DNA of 11,263 bases, from the NCBI GenBank assembly GCA_031285525.1, contig JAITWB010000267.1, forward strand, positions 1-11,263. The letters are read 5' to 3'. The position numbers were made by a program, and so were the translations under genes. Positions 1-6,998 of the stretch are shown in pieces; position 1 is the first letter of the stretch, and each line of letters begins with the position of its first letter. The notes beneath the pieces are model-generated. The model ran no database searches, was not told where the DNA came from, and was given only the letters and a program-made list of their open reading frames with translations. This stretch comes from Spirochaetaceae bacterium (GTDB lineage: Bacteria > Spirochaetota > Spirochaetia > Treponematales > Treponemataceae).

Positions 1-1269
1 ATCCCCCAGGGTACCGACCTCACTGCCGCTAATGGCGCCATATCCGGTTCCGGAGTTTCCCCTTTTATCACCGCTTTGGGGCTCCTTACGGAACGGAATG
101 TGAACAGCGAAAACAGGATAGACTGGTACGCTACCGAGGGAGATGACGGGAATAGCTACGTAACGCTTCGGTTCTATCAGGAAAATCTTTCTCCACGGCA
201 GACCCAGCAGATACAGTTCTATTTGAATACGGCAAACGCTGACGTTTCCTCCGGGCTTGGTATCCCTGCGGAGGCCATTGCAGCGGCAAATGCCGCCGAA
301 GGAGCTTCGCAAGGATCATCACGTAACGGGACACAGACAAGCAGGACGCAAACTGCGCTGAGTGCCGAAGAGATACGCAGCAGGCAAAACCTCGTCTGGA
401 TATGCATGGCAGCGCTGATAGCCGCAGCAGGGGCTTTGAGTCTCCTTCTGTATTACCGTAAATACCGGGGCTTTGCGAAGGCGACGGCGCCCTTTGAGGA
501 GATCGGCTGGGCAGGGGACAACTGGGAAGCGCCGGGAATATATGCGGGAACCTATCAGGTTCCGGGGAAAGTAGCGGAGGATCTGCACCCCGTGGAAGTT
601 GCCCTTTTGATGAACCTTGAACTTTCGGCAATTGTATCGATCATACTCGATACCCTCTCCGCACAGGCGATCATCGAAGTGTTGGAGCAAGACCCGCTGA
701 AGATACGGATTCTGAGTTCCGCCCCTTCTGACGATGAGATCGCCGAGGAATTCCTCGCCTGTTTCGACACCGAAGGGAACCTCCTCGGGGGGCTGCTGGC
801 GGATTTTTTCAAGAAACGGATACAATTACTCCAGGAAAAAGTCTGGGACTGCGATATCGAAGCGACTTTGGCGCATTACCGCAAGAAGGCGGATGAGGAA
901 CAACGGGAGTACGAACGGCTCGAAGAGGAAGCCCGCCGAGTACAAAAGCCGGGAACTCCGGTGTTCATCCCCGGTTACTGGCAGTACCGCTACGGCGCCT
1001 ACTGGTGGGGCTATCACCGCCACACCCATCATCAAACCCCCTATCAGGTGCAGCTTCCCCAAGAGCTTGGCTGCACCTTCCAGACCTTTATGGCTTCCGC
1101 CTCCTGCTACTCCGGCTGTTTCAGCCCTGCAGCAGGCACGGTAAACGCCTGCTATTCGGCGTGCCACAACGCCTGCCACTCCGCATGTCACCAGGCTTGT
1201 CATTCAGCGTGCCACTCGGCATGTCACTCAGCCTGCCATTCGGCCTGTGTCTCCGGCGGCGCCAGATGA
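1..1269 (+). CDS. Membrane-anchored protein with C-terminal Cys-x-x-x (CHSA) repeat; putative radical SAM target (5' partial)
   Basis: The frame is open from base 1, so the gene starts upstream; the TTG at 76 is unlikely to be the real start. In order one sees an N-terminal region of beta-type composition, a Ser/Thr/Asn-rich linker (about 290-375), one hydrophobic helix (about 391-456), and then a cytoplasm-type segment. That segment contains a DLHPVEVALLMNLE stretch resembling the winged-helix-like part after the membrane helix of DUF2207-type proteins (my recollection, unsearched), a charged E/R/K-rich stretch (840-945), and a Tyr/Trp/His-rich stretch (960-1045). The tail (1150-1248) is a strict 4-residue repeat, mostly Cys-His-Ser-Ala, ending VSGGAR. 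It has nine Cys at exact 12-base spacing and seven His. Its TGA overlaps the ATG of the radical SAM gene, which suggests that the tail is the enzyme's substrate. A metal-binding tail is the main alternative. The role of the remainder is unknown. Confidence 0.85.
   Translation: MPQGTDLTAANGAISGSGVSPFITALGLLTERNVNSENRIDWYATEGDDGNSYVTLRFYQENLSPRQTQQIQFYLNTANADVSSGLGIPAEAIAAANAAEGASQGSSRNGTQTSRTQTALSAEEIRSRQNLVWICMAALIAAAGALSLLLYYRKYRGFAKATAPFEEIGWAGDNWEAPGIYAGTYQVPGKVAEDLHPVEVALLMNLELSAIVSIILDTLSAQAIIEVLEQDPLKIRILSSAPSDDEIAEEFLACFDTEGNLLGGLLADFFKKRIQLLQEKVWDCDIEATLAHYRKKADEEQREYERLEEEARRVQKPGTPVFIPGYWQYRYGAYWWGYHRHTHHQTPYQVQLPQELGCTFQTFMASASCYSGCFSPAAGTVNACYSACHNACHSACHQACHSACHSACHSACHSACVSGGAR
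1150..1248 (+). repeat. 12-bp in-frame tandem repeat encoding Cys-His-Ser-Ala units
   Basis: Eight 12-base units plus a final Cys codon encode CYSA, CHNA, CHSA, CHQA and four CHSA. The codons vary freely: TGC/TGT, CAC/CAT, TCC/TCA/TCG and GCG/GCA/GCC. This indicates that the amino-acid pattern is what is conserved, rather than a recent slippage expansion of DNA. Three further Cys (GCT, ASC and SGC contexts, about 1070-1120) precede the repeat without the strict period. Confidence 0.9.
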
Positions 1270-2663
1270 GCGGGTTACAGGGCAATGCCGCGAGAACTGT
1301 AAGTTCCCCGGGAACTCAAAACCTCGACCTCTCATGGATCGATGCATTCTGGGCTCAGGCGGGAAACTATATATTCTCACGGGAAGAGGATGGAGTGCTG
1401 ATCCTGCCTCCCAACAGGGTGTATCGGCTCAACTCCACCGGGGCGGACTGTATCAGGTTCCTCAAAAACGGCGGTTCCTTCGGGGCTTTGCAGGAGAACC
1501 CGGCAAAGACACAAAAGGTATCCCCCGAACGGATAGCCCAGATAGATCTGTTTTTCAAAATCCTCTCAGGGTTATACCAGGGTGACGGCAGAGCCGATGC
1601 CGCCCTTGAGCGGGTTCCCTTCGATTTCGATTTTACGAAACTGCCCATCCTCGGGGAAATAGCCGTAACCTACCGCTGCAACAACAGCTGCCGCTTTTGC
1701 TACGCAGGCTGTTCCGCCGGAACGGAAAGCGATGCGAGAGGAGGCTCCGGTATCGCAAACCGTATGGGTACAGCCGATCTTCCGACAGAAAAACTCAAGC
1801 GGATAATCGACATATTCCGAAAGGATGCAAAGATCCCCTTCTTCAGCTTTACCGGAGGGGAACCCTTACTCAGGGGAGATCTGGAAGAACTTATCGAATA
1901 TGCCGTCAAGTCCGGGCTTGAGATAAACCTCATCTCCAACGGAACTCTGGCAAGCCCGGAACGAGCCGTGTCCCTCTACAAAGCGGGCTTGCGGACGGCG
2001 CAGATAAGCGTGGAAGCCTCCGACGAAGCCCTCCACGATATGCTTATCGGGCGGAAGGGAGCATTCCGGGAAACCATCGACGGGATACAGGCGCTCATCG
2101 GCGCAGGCATCTCTGTTCAAACCAATACCACTATCAATAAGGCGAACTGCGATACAGTGCACCTGATACCGGCATTTCTCGCAGAGCTGGGAGTTCACCG
2201 GTTTGCCATGAATATGTATATCCCTGCCGCCGAAGGGGCTCCGGAGAGCGTCAGGGAGGAATTGTTTATCGGCTACGATGAGATCGGAGAGGTGGTGGAA
2301 GAGGTCCGTTCTGCGGCAGCGGCAGTAAACGCCGTGTTTTACTGGTACAGTCCCGTACCGATGTGCTACTACAACTCCATCGCTAAGGGACTGGGAAACA
2401 AGAGCTGCGCCGCCGTGGACGGACTGTTATCGGTCGCACCCAACGGCGACATACTCCCCTGCTCTTCCTGGGACGAACCGGTCGGAAACTTGCTGGAAAA
2501 ACCCTTCGGTGACATCTGGTTCTCTGAACGGGCCCGTTTTTTCAAGCATAAAGAGTTTGCCCCGGCACAATGCAAAACCTGCTCTTCCTTCACCGCCTGT
2601 CAGGGAGCCTGTCCGCTCTACTGGAGTGCCTGCGGTGAATCACTTTTGGAGGCTCATAGATGA
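1266..2663 (+). CDS. Radical SAM/SPASM domain peptide maturase
   Basis: The 465-residue protein starts at the ATG that overlaps the upstream TGA (ATGA), which implies translational coupling. A longer frame reading back to 1005 only shadows the upstream gene. Residues about 25-110 look like a PqqD-type RiPP recognition element (GVLILPPNRVYRLN, then a helical stretch). The radical SAM core has the 4Fe-4S motif C138-x3-C142-x2-C145 (CNNSCRFCYAG) and an FTGGEPLL SAM-binding motif. The C-terminus has SPASM cysteines: C367, C381, C399, then C436-x2-C439-x5-C445-x3-C449 and C456, expected to hold auxiliary Fe-S clusters. SPASM enzymes with an RRE typically install thioether or C-C crosslinks in a ribosomal peptide, and the adjacent Cys-x-x-x repeat is the obvious candidate. 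The chemistry is not deducible from sequence. I recall a described pairing of Cxxx-repeat targets with a dedicated SPASM maturase family, but could not check it. Confidence 0.95.
   Translation: MSGLQGNAARTVSSPGTQNLDLSWIDAFWAQAGNYIFSREEDGVLILPPNRVYRLNSTGADCIRFLKNGGSFGALQENPAKTQKVSPERIAQIDLFFKILSGLYQGDGRADAALERVPFDFDFTKLPILGEIAVTYRCNNSCRFCYAGCSAGTESDARGGSGIANRMGTADLPTEKLKRIIDIFRKDAKIPFFSFTGGEPLLRGDLEELIEYAVKSGLEINLISNGTLASPERAVSLYKAGLRTAQISVEASDEALHDMLIGRKGAFRETIDGIQALIGAGISVQTNTTINKANCDTVHLIPAFLAELGVHRFAMNMYIPAAEGAPESVREELFIGYDEIGEVVEEVRSAAAAVNAVFYWYSPVPMCYYNSIAKGLGNKSCAAVDGLLSVAPNGDILPCSSWDEPVGNLLEKPFGDIWFSERARFFKHKEFAPAQCKTCSSFTACQGACPLYWSACGESLLEAHR
2648..2652 (+). promoter_or_regulatory. 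Shine-Dalgarno for the third operon gene
   Basis: GGAGG lies inside the last codons of the radical SAM gene, 7 bases before the ATG at 2660. That ATG itself overlaps the radical SAM stop (ATGA). It fixes the start of the downstream gene. Confidence 0.8.
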
Positions 2664-3625
2664 AACCCCAATTCAAGCACACAAAACTATCCGTAAAAGC
2701 CCGTTTTCTCCTTGCGGGAATGTTCTACCTCGCCGCGGCGATGCTCCACCTGGTATTGCTCCGGGCGGGGGCAACAGGCATCCCTGTCATTATCTGTTGG
2801 GCGGGAGTTCTGCTGCTCTCAATCCCCCTCTTTTTTCTCGCCGCCCGGAACTATACGAACAAGCCCGATACTGACAGAGTTCAGACTGCCGGCGCCAAAG
2901 CGACAGACACCCCAAAAAGCGAGTGGAAACAAGTCACCATGACCGAACTCGACCGCTTACGGGATCATATGCAGCGGCTCAGAAAAACCTCTATCCCTAT
3001 CGGGTATGGAAAGACAGGAATAACACTCTTGAGCGTTATTGCAGCGGTAACAGGATTTCTCTCACTTCTGGGCGGAAACAGAACTCTTGCGTTTATGATC
3101 GCCGACCTCTATCTCATATTCGCCCCGGGTCTCTGGTTTATGCGGGTACAGAAATGGTATCCCCCGGGGATCACCAAGGCACTCAGGGAATTCGGTGACA
3201 TCATCTCATACCAATGGTCGGCAGGGGTAAAACTGGTTCCCAGCTTCTATCTCGAAAAAGACAGCGAGGGCAAGGACTTCCCGACAGATCTCAAAGTGAT
3301 GATTGAACCCTCACCAAAGCCCCAGGATCTGATGGGGGCGCAGTTTCAGTTAACCCACAACAAGGGTCCCAACGGCAATGTTCCTTATATGTACGTGGTT
3401 TTTATAACCCATGGAAAGGGAAGCGCCTGGAGAACATTAAAGCAGATACGGTACAACGGATTTGTGACAGAAGCGGGAAGTTCTATTGAAGAGGGAACCG
3501 AATACGGCACCGTAGTACTTCGTTTGGACACCACAGCCCGAAGCGACGGCTATCATACTAAAAGAGCCGATATAGATCGGCTGATGCGCTATACAGCGGA
3601 AGCGCTGTTGTCGGTTAAACAGTAG
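2660..3625 (+). CDS. Hypothetical four-helix membrane protein in the radical SAM operon
   Basis: The 321-residue product is not one I recognise. It is read from an ATG overlapping the radical SAM TGA. Two hydrophobic helices lie near residues 16-34 and 41-62. A polar Lys/Thr/Asp-rich loop follows, then two more helices near 119-137 and 142-162. A soluble C-terminal half of about 155 residues is predicted to be mixed alpha/beta and contains no cysteine clusters or obvious catalytic motif. Tight coupling to the Cys-repeat protein and the radical SAM enzyme suggests that it works with them at the membrane, for example as a partner or anchor of the first gene's product. That is inference from position only. 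It shows no ABC, peptidase or permease signature that would mark it as a classical RiPP exporter. Confidence 0.85.
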   Translation: MKPQFKHTKLSVKARFLLAGMFYLAAAMLHLVLLRAGATGIPVIICWAGVLLLSIPLFFLAARNYTNKPDTDRVQTAGAKATDTPKSEWKQVTMTELDRLRDHMQRLRKTSIPIGYGKTGITLLSVIAAVTGFLSLLGGNRTLAFMIADLYLIFAPGLWFMRVQKWYPPGITKALREFGDIISYQWSAGVKLVPSFYLEKDSEGKDFPTDLKVMIEPSPKPQDLMGAQFQLTHNKGPNGNVPYMYVVFITHGKGSAWRTLKQIRYNGFVTEAGSSIEEGTEYGTVVLRLDTTARSDGYHTKRADIDRLMRYTAEALLSVKQ

Positions 3626-3632
3626 ACACAGT

Positions 3633-3660
3633 ACCTGCAAAAGCACATGCCTTTGCAGGT
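3633..3660. terminator. Hairpin between convergent genes, possible terminator
   Basis: ACCTGCAAA (3633-3641) and TTTGCAGGT (3652-3660) form a perfect 9-bp stem around a 10-base loop. It sits in the 44-base gap between the convergent operon end (3625) and the LysM gene end (3670). Neither side has a convincing T-run, so it may act through Rho or be an inefficient terminator shared by both directions. Confidence 0.5.
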
Positions 3661-3669
3661 AGTTTGAGA

Positions 3670-4119
3670 TTACAGTGACTGGGAAATTTCGACCAACCTG
3701 GTCTGAACGGTTGCGTTACCCTTCATTTCATAGACCTTGGCGACATCCTTGAAATACGCCTTTATGTTGGAACGGGAAAGGGGATCATCCAGATTTTTCT
3801 GCAGATCAGGAACCGTAAGTTCCATACCCGGTCTAATCATGTCTGGATCCAAAACAATCTCGCTGGAAGCGAGCATTATAACCGGGAAATGGTAGCCCTT
3901 CTCCGCCCCGTAGTAAGTCTGGGCAATCTTGGAAAGGGTATCCCCCGATACAACCGTATGGGTTGCAGCGCCGTCGAGGATAAGACTTGACCGGTACTTG
4001 TCATACACCTTATCAAATGCCTCATTCATGTCTTCCTGGGTAGCTTCTTTTGTGCTTGCGCAGGATACAGCCAGTGCAACCATGAGCAGCACCGCCGAAA
4101 TAGAAATCATTCTCTTCAT
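3670..4119 (-). CDS. LysM-domain lipoprotein
   Basis: The 149-residue protein starts at the ATG at 4119, chosen because GGAGG (4127-4131) lies 7 bases upstream and because this start gives a clean signal peptide. A longer reading from 4167 adds an N-terminus without a signal. Residues 1-19 are a short basic start plus hydrophobic core ending LAVS before C20, a relaxed lipobox of the kind seen in spirochaetes, so the protein is probably a lipoprotein. A LysM fold lies at about 54-103 (HTVVSGDTLSKIAQTYYG ... IRPGMELTVPDL) and should bind peptidoglycan. A charged helical tail follows. It is the downstream gene of the EIIC-EAL gene on the same strand, 79 bases away, but has a promoter of its own. 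A structural or cell-envelope role is likely; no enzymatic domain is seen. Confidence 0.88.
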   Translation of the reverse strand: MKRMISISAVLLMVALAVSCASTKEATQEDMNEAFDKVYDKYRSSLILDGAATHTVVSGDTLSKIAQTYYGAEKGYHFPVIMLASSEIVLDPDMIRPGMELTVPDLQKNLDDPLSRSNIKAYFKDVAKVYEMKGNATVQTRLVEISQSL

Positions 4120-4139
4120 AGAAGATCCTCCAAGCCTTA

Positions 4140-4167
4140 AGTATACCAGAAAACAATCAAAGCACAA
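4140..4167 (-). promoter_or_regulatory. Extended -10 promoter of the LysM gene
   Basis: On the minus strand, TGG-TATACT (-10 at 4140-4145, with the TG of an extended -10) lies 16 bases after a weak -35 TTGTGC (4162-4167). It sits just upstream of the GGAGG and ATG of the LysM gene, in the 79-base gap after the EIIC-EAL gene. Confidence 0.55.
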
Positions 4168-4198
4168 GCATATTTTTCAAGGAGTGCTGCAAAGCGGG

Positions 4199-6346
4199 TC
4201 ACAATGAGTGTACACCGTCTTTCTGTTCTACGATAAACTGCTCAAGAGTATCTGTCAGCAGAGGCTGAGAATAGAGATAGCCTTGGTAAATTTGACAGCC
4301 CAACTCTTTGAGCAGCTCTTTTTGTTCCTCGCTCTCCACATATTCTGCAATAACATGCATATCTTGATTGGCAGCCAAAGAAACAAGGGCGCGTACAATA
4401 TCTTTGCTGCTTTCATTGGATAGAATATCGGAAACCAGGGAACCGTCGAGTTTTACCGTATTAAATTGGAAAGAACGGATATATTGGATGGATGTATGCC
4501 CCATTCCAAAATCATCGATAGCAAGACGCACACCAATGTCCTTAAAAGCCTTCAAAGCAGTTCTGGTTTCACGGGAGTCATTCAATGCAACATTTTCCGT
4601 TACTTCTACTTCAATGAGATTGGGATTCAGATGGTTTTTCTTAACCGATGTGCGTAAAATTTCTACAATGTTTGCATTATGCAATTGTAAAGGCGAAATA
4701 TTGATGGACATAACAAATTGATCATGTCCAGAGGACTGCAATTTAACTTGCGCTTCCAGTACGGTGGTAAAAATCCATTCATTCAGCTTATTGTGCAGTC
4801 CCGCTTCTTCTGCAATAGCGATAACCGTAGGAGGCGGAATAAGTCCGAATTTTTCATGCCGCCATCTGAGCAGCGCTTCACAACCGTAGAGGTTTTTCTT
4901 GTCATCTATCTGAGGTTGATATACCATAAAGAGATCGTCTGAAGCATGTTCAAGATTTTCTCTTAAATCATACGCAAGGGTTCTTGCCAAATAGCCGATA
5001 TCATCCTGCCGATTTAACAAGTAATGGGACGGTTGTATTTCCATTTTTATGACACAGTCATTTAAGCTGTCGAATACTTTCAGATGGGCTTTTTCCTTTA
5101 TTTTCTCCGCAATATGTACAAAAGGCAGATACAGGCAGGTTCCGACAACTAAATTAAAGATTTGCAGGATCGAGCCGCTTATACTGCCCGTAGTTTGAAA
5201 ACCGCTGATAATAATGGGCGTCGTCCAGGGAACCCTCACTGCCGCAACCGGAACGAGGTGCAGCGTCATTGCCGCATAGGAAATAAGGGTCAGGACGATA
5301 GGGACAAACAAAAAAGGAACGATATAGACAGGATTAAGCACAATAGGAAGCCCGTAAATGACCGATTCATTGATGTTGAATAACACAAGAGGCAGTGAAA
5401 ATCGGGCTAATTTATGGGTATTGGTCTTTTTTGCCCTGATCAATAGAGCAAGAATCAAACACAATACGGCGCCGCTGCCTCCCAGAGTAACAAAATTATC
5501 AAAAAAAACGAGACTTAATATATTAGAAGGAATCTCTCCGCTGCCTAAAGCCGCTGTATTCTCCCGCATAGGAGGAAGCCAGAGAGCCAGCAAAATCTGA
5601 ATCGTAGCGGCGCTTCCATGAACTCCCAGGTACCAGAAAAAATGCAACAGAAATATATAAAAAAGAGCAGCCCCGATATTTGCCTTTTGCGGAATAAAAG
5701 AACGGACGCTTTCGTATATAAAAGCATTCAGATCTGTGATATTAAAAAAATGCAAAACCACCCTGATAATAGAAAAGCTGACGATGGTCAAAAGCGCCGG
5801 TTCAAGGATGTAGATGGTTTGGGTAAAGAGAATATCCGAATCTGCGGTAAACAGTTTTACTTTAAACAGCTTGTGATCGTAGAAAAAGAAAAAAAGATTT
5901 ACCGATAGTACACCGATTATGATTGAAAGAAGTAAATTTGTCTGACCAAAAAGAGCAAATCCAATGGTGTCATTTTCCACATGCTGCATAATAAAAAAAC
6001 AGCAGATTGCAACAAGCAGTACCGGAACAAAATTGACCTCTTCGCTTCTTTTTTCATTTTTCCCTTTTACCAGAAAATAGGTAACGGAGAGCAGCGCACC
6101 AAATGATACAATTTGAAACGTTCCCTGGTAAACGATTGACAGAAAGGCCTGCCAATGCCCGCCAAAAGAGGTATTCATAAAATTTTGGTAAATCGGTAAC
6201 GGAAGGTTGAGGAGAAAAGACGTACAAGCACCAACCACAAAAAGAGGCATCATGTAAATAAGCCCCTTCCTAACAGCACTCATAACAGAGGTGCCCGACA
6301 GTGTATACAACATTTTTGCAAAATATCTTGCAGACTTCTTAAGCAT
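4199..6346 (-). CDS. PTS EIIC-like membrane domain fused to EAL c-di-GMP phosphodiesterase
   Basis: The 715-residue protein has two parts. Residues about 15-430 are a multi-helix membrane domain matching PTS EIIC of the lactose/cellobiose type. It has GVHG around H243, TLGGSGAV, and NINESVIYG with E327; in the cellobiose EIIC family such His and Glu residues contact the sugar. No EIIA or EIIB domain is present here or in neighbouring genes. Residues about 455-705 form an EAL domain with its catalytic set: EALLR (E490), NISPLQL, VTEN, DDFGMGHTS (D611/D612), VKLDGSL and AEYVE (consensus AEGVE). It should hydrolyse c-di-GMP. No GGDEF part is seen. The start ATG follows a GGGAGAGGT ribosome site. 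Base composition is clearly more AT-rich than in the flanking genes, hinting at different ancestry. Likely role: a sugar-responsive receptor that lowers c-di-GMP; the sugar is unknown. Confidence 0.92.
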   Translation of the reverse strand: MLKKSARYFAKMLYTLSGTSVMSAVRKGLIYMMPLFVVGACTSFLLNLPLPIYQNFMNTSFGGHWQAFLSIVYQGTFQIVSFGALLSVTYFLVKGKNEKRSEEVNFVPVLLVAICCFFIMQHVENDTIGFALFGQTNLLLSIIIGVLSVNLFFFFYDHKLFKVKLFTADSDILFTQTIYILEPALLTIVSFSIIRVVLHFFNITDLNAFIYESVRSFIPQKANIGAALFYIFLLHFFWYLGVHGSAATIQILLALWLPPMRENTAALGSGEIPSNILSLVFFDNFVTLGGSGAVLCLILALLIRAKKTNTHKLARFSLPLVLFNINESVIYGLPIVLNPVYIVPFLFVPIVLTLISYAAMTLHLVPVAAVRVPWTTPIIISGFQTTGSISGSILQIFNLVVGTCLYLPFVHIAEKIKEKAHLKVFDSLNDCVIKMEIQPSHYLLNRQDDIGYLARTLAYDLRENLEHASDDLFMVYQPQIDDKKNLYGCEALLRWRHEKFGLIPPPTVIAIAEEAGLHNKLNEWIFTTVLEAQVKLQSSGHDQFVMSINISPLQLHNANIVEILRTSVKKNHLNPNLIEVEVTENVALNDSRETRTALKAFKDIGVRLAIDDFGMGHTSIQYIRSFQFNTVKLDGSLVSDILSNESSKDIVRALVSLAANQDMHVIAEYVESEEQKELLKELGCQIYQGYLYSQPLLTDTLEQFIVEQKDGVHSL

Positions 6347-6414
6347 ACCTCTCCCTGTAATAGTAGTATTGCAACTTCATTCTGATATGCTTTTTAATAA
6401 TGACTACGAAAAGT

Positions 6415-6443
6415 ATTATAAACCATAATGTGATTATAGACAA
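6415..6443 (-). promoter_or_regulatory. Near-consensus promoter of the EIIC-EAL gene
   Basis: On the minus strand, TTGTCT (6438-6443), a 17-base spacer and a perfect TATAAT (6415-6420) sit about 68 bases before the start codon, giving a leader of about 60 bases. The region between the tmRNA 3' end and this gene (6347-6477) holds nothing else that I can see. Confidence 0.7.
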
Positions 6444-6477
6444 CAATTATTTTTACTTAATTTTTATTCGGGATACA

Positions 6478-6840
6478 TGGAGATGGGGGGAGTCGAACCC
6501 CCGTCCTAAAGTGCGGACCAGGAATCTCTACAGGTTTATCGGCGCGAGGTAGTTGTCGGGGACCGGTGTCAGCACCGCAAGCGTCGATCCCGTATTCCGA
6601 TTAACGTCCCATACAGATACCGGACACTCTGTATGGCAAGCCCTGGTTGGCGTCAGAACACCGGACCGTTCAAGGCGGCACAGTCCGGGTTCCGGTCTTC
6701 ACTGCTTACGCAGCGAGAGCGTACTGCTCTTCGAAGTTTTCTTCTTTTTTGGCAGTTAATGTTTTTGCCGAATCAGGAGGTCGGCACTCCACCTGCAACT
6801 CAAGATCGCGAATCACCTCAGTCGAAGCCGGTGCATCCCC
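6478..6840 (-). ncRNA. ssrA: Transfer-messenger RNA (tmRNA, SsrA)
   Basis: On the minus strand the RNA begins GGGGATG and contains GGCTTCGACTGAGG, the typical tmRNA 5' part. It ends with a T-arm (GGGGG-TTCGACT-CCCCCC) followed by CATCTCC plus the discriminator A. The 5' GGGGATG pairs with 3' CATCTCC over 7 bp, including one G-U, forming the acceptor stem. The next bases are TGT, so CCA is not encoded and must be added by nucleotidyltransferase. The length, about 363 nt, is normal for a one-piece tmRNA. An internal tag frame ends YALAA-stop. It rescues stalled ribosomes with SmpB and targets the products for ClpXP-type proteolysis. The small plus-strand frames over this stretch are not genes. 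Confidence 0.97.
6706..6753 (-). other. tmRNA tag-peptide reading frame
   Basis: Inside ssrA, GCC at 6753-6751 looks like the resume codon. From it the frame reads AKKEENFEEQYALAA followed by TAA (6706-6708). With the alanine carried by the tmRNA, the tag would be (A)AKKEENFEEQYALAA. The terminal ALAA is the usual protease-recognition signal. The resume codon is inferred from comparison with other tmRNAs; the terminal residues are certain. Confidence 0.85.
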
Positions 6841-6858
6841 GATAATTACTCAATATAT

Positions 6859-6887
6859 ATAGTATATACATTCTCATATCTTGTCAA
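6859..6887 (-). promoter_or_regulatory. Promoter of ssrA
   Basis: On the minus strand a perfect -35 TTGACA (6882-6887) is followed after 17 bases by TACTAT (6859-6864); an overlapping TATACT at 6861-6866 would give a 15-base spacer. Transcription would begin roughly 10 bases before the mature 5' end at 6840, consistent with RNase P trimming of a short leader. Confidence 0.65.
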
Positions 6888-6934
6888 TCGACAAAATCTG
6901 AACAAAAATGAGTGATAAAATCGTAAAATAAAAT

Positions 6935-6963
6935 TTGACAAATAGGTATAAATGGAATAAAAT
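6935..6963 (+). promoter_or_regulatory. Promoter of the sugar ABC ATPase gene
   Basis: A perfect TTGACA (6935-6940), a 17-base spacer and TAAAAT (6958-6963) lie 35 bases before the start codon. It is divergent from the ssrA promoter; the -35 boxes are about 50 bases apart, so the two strong promoters share one AT-rich region. Confidence 0.75.
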
Positions 6964-6998
6964 AGAACCCATAAAATAATCCTTTTTAGGAGGCCAAA

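Noticed and set aside
826..1203. Minus-strand frame opposite the Cys-repeat tail
   Set aside because: It is a shadow of the repeat gene; the codon variation fits the plus-strand frame only.
1150..1248. CRISPR-like or DNA-level tandem repeat
   Set aside because: The 12-base units are in frame, have no spacers and vary at synonymous sites, so this is a coding repeat.
1005..1265. N-terminal extension of the radical SAM frame
   Set aside because: It overlaps the Cys-repeat gene out of frame, gives low-complexity sequence, and the ATGA start at 1266 explains the operon better.
4120..4167. Longer start for the LysM protein
   Set aside because: It covers the promoter and Shine-Dalgarno and removes the lipoprotein signal from the N-terminus.
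6478..6840. tRNA gene suggested by the T-arm
   Set aside because: The T-arm belongs to the tmRNA; the 5' and 3' ends pair over 363 bases and a tag frame lies inside.
6553..6862. Three small plus-strand frames
   Set aside because: They lie antisense to the tmRNA and have no ribosome site or recognisable content.
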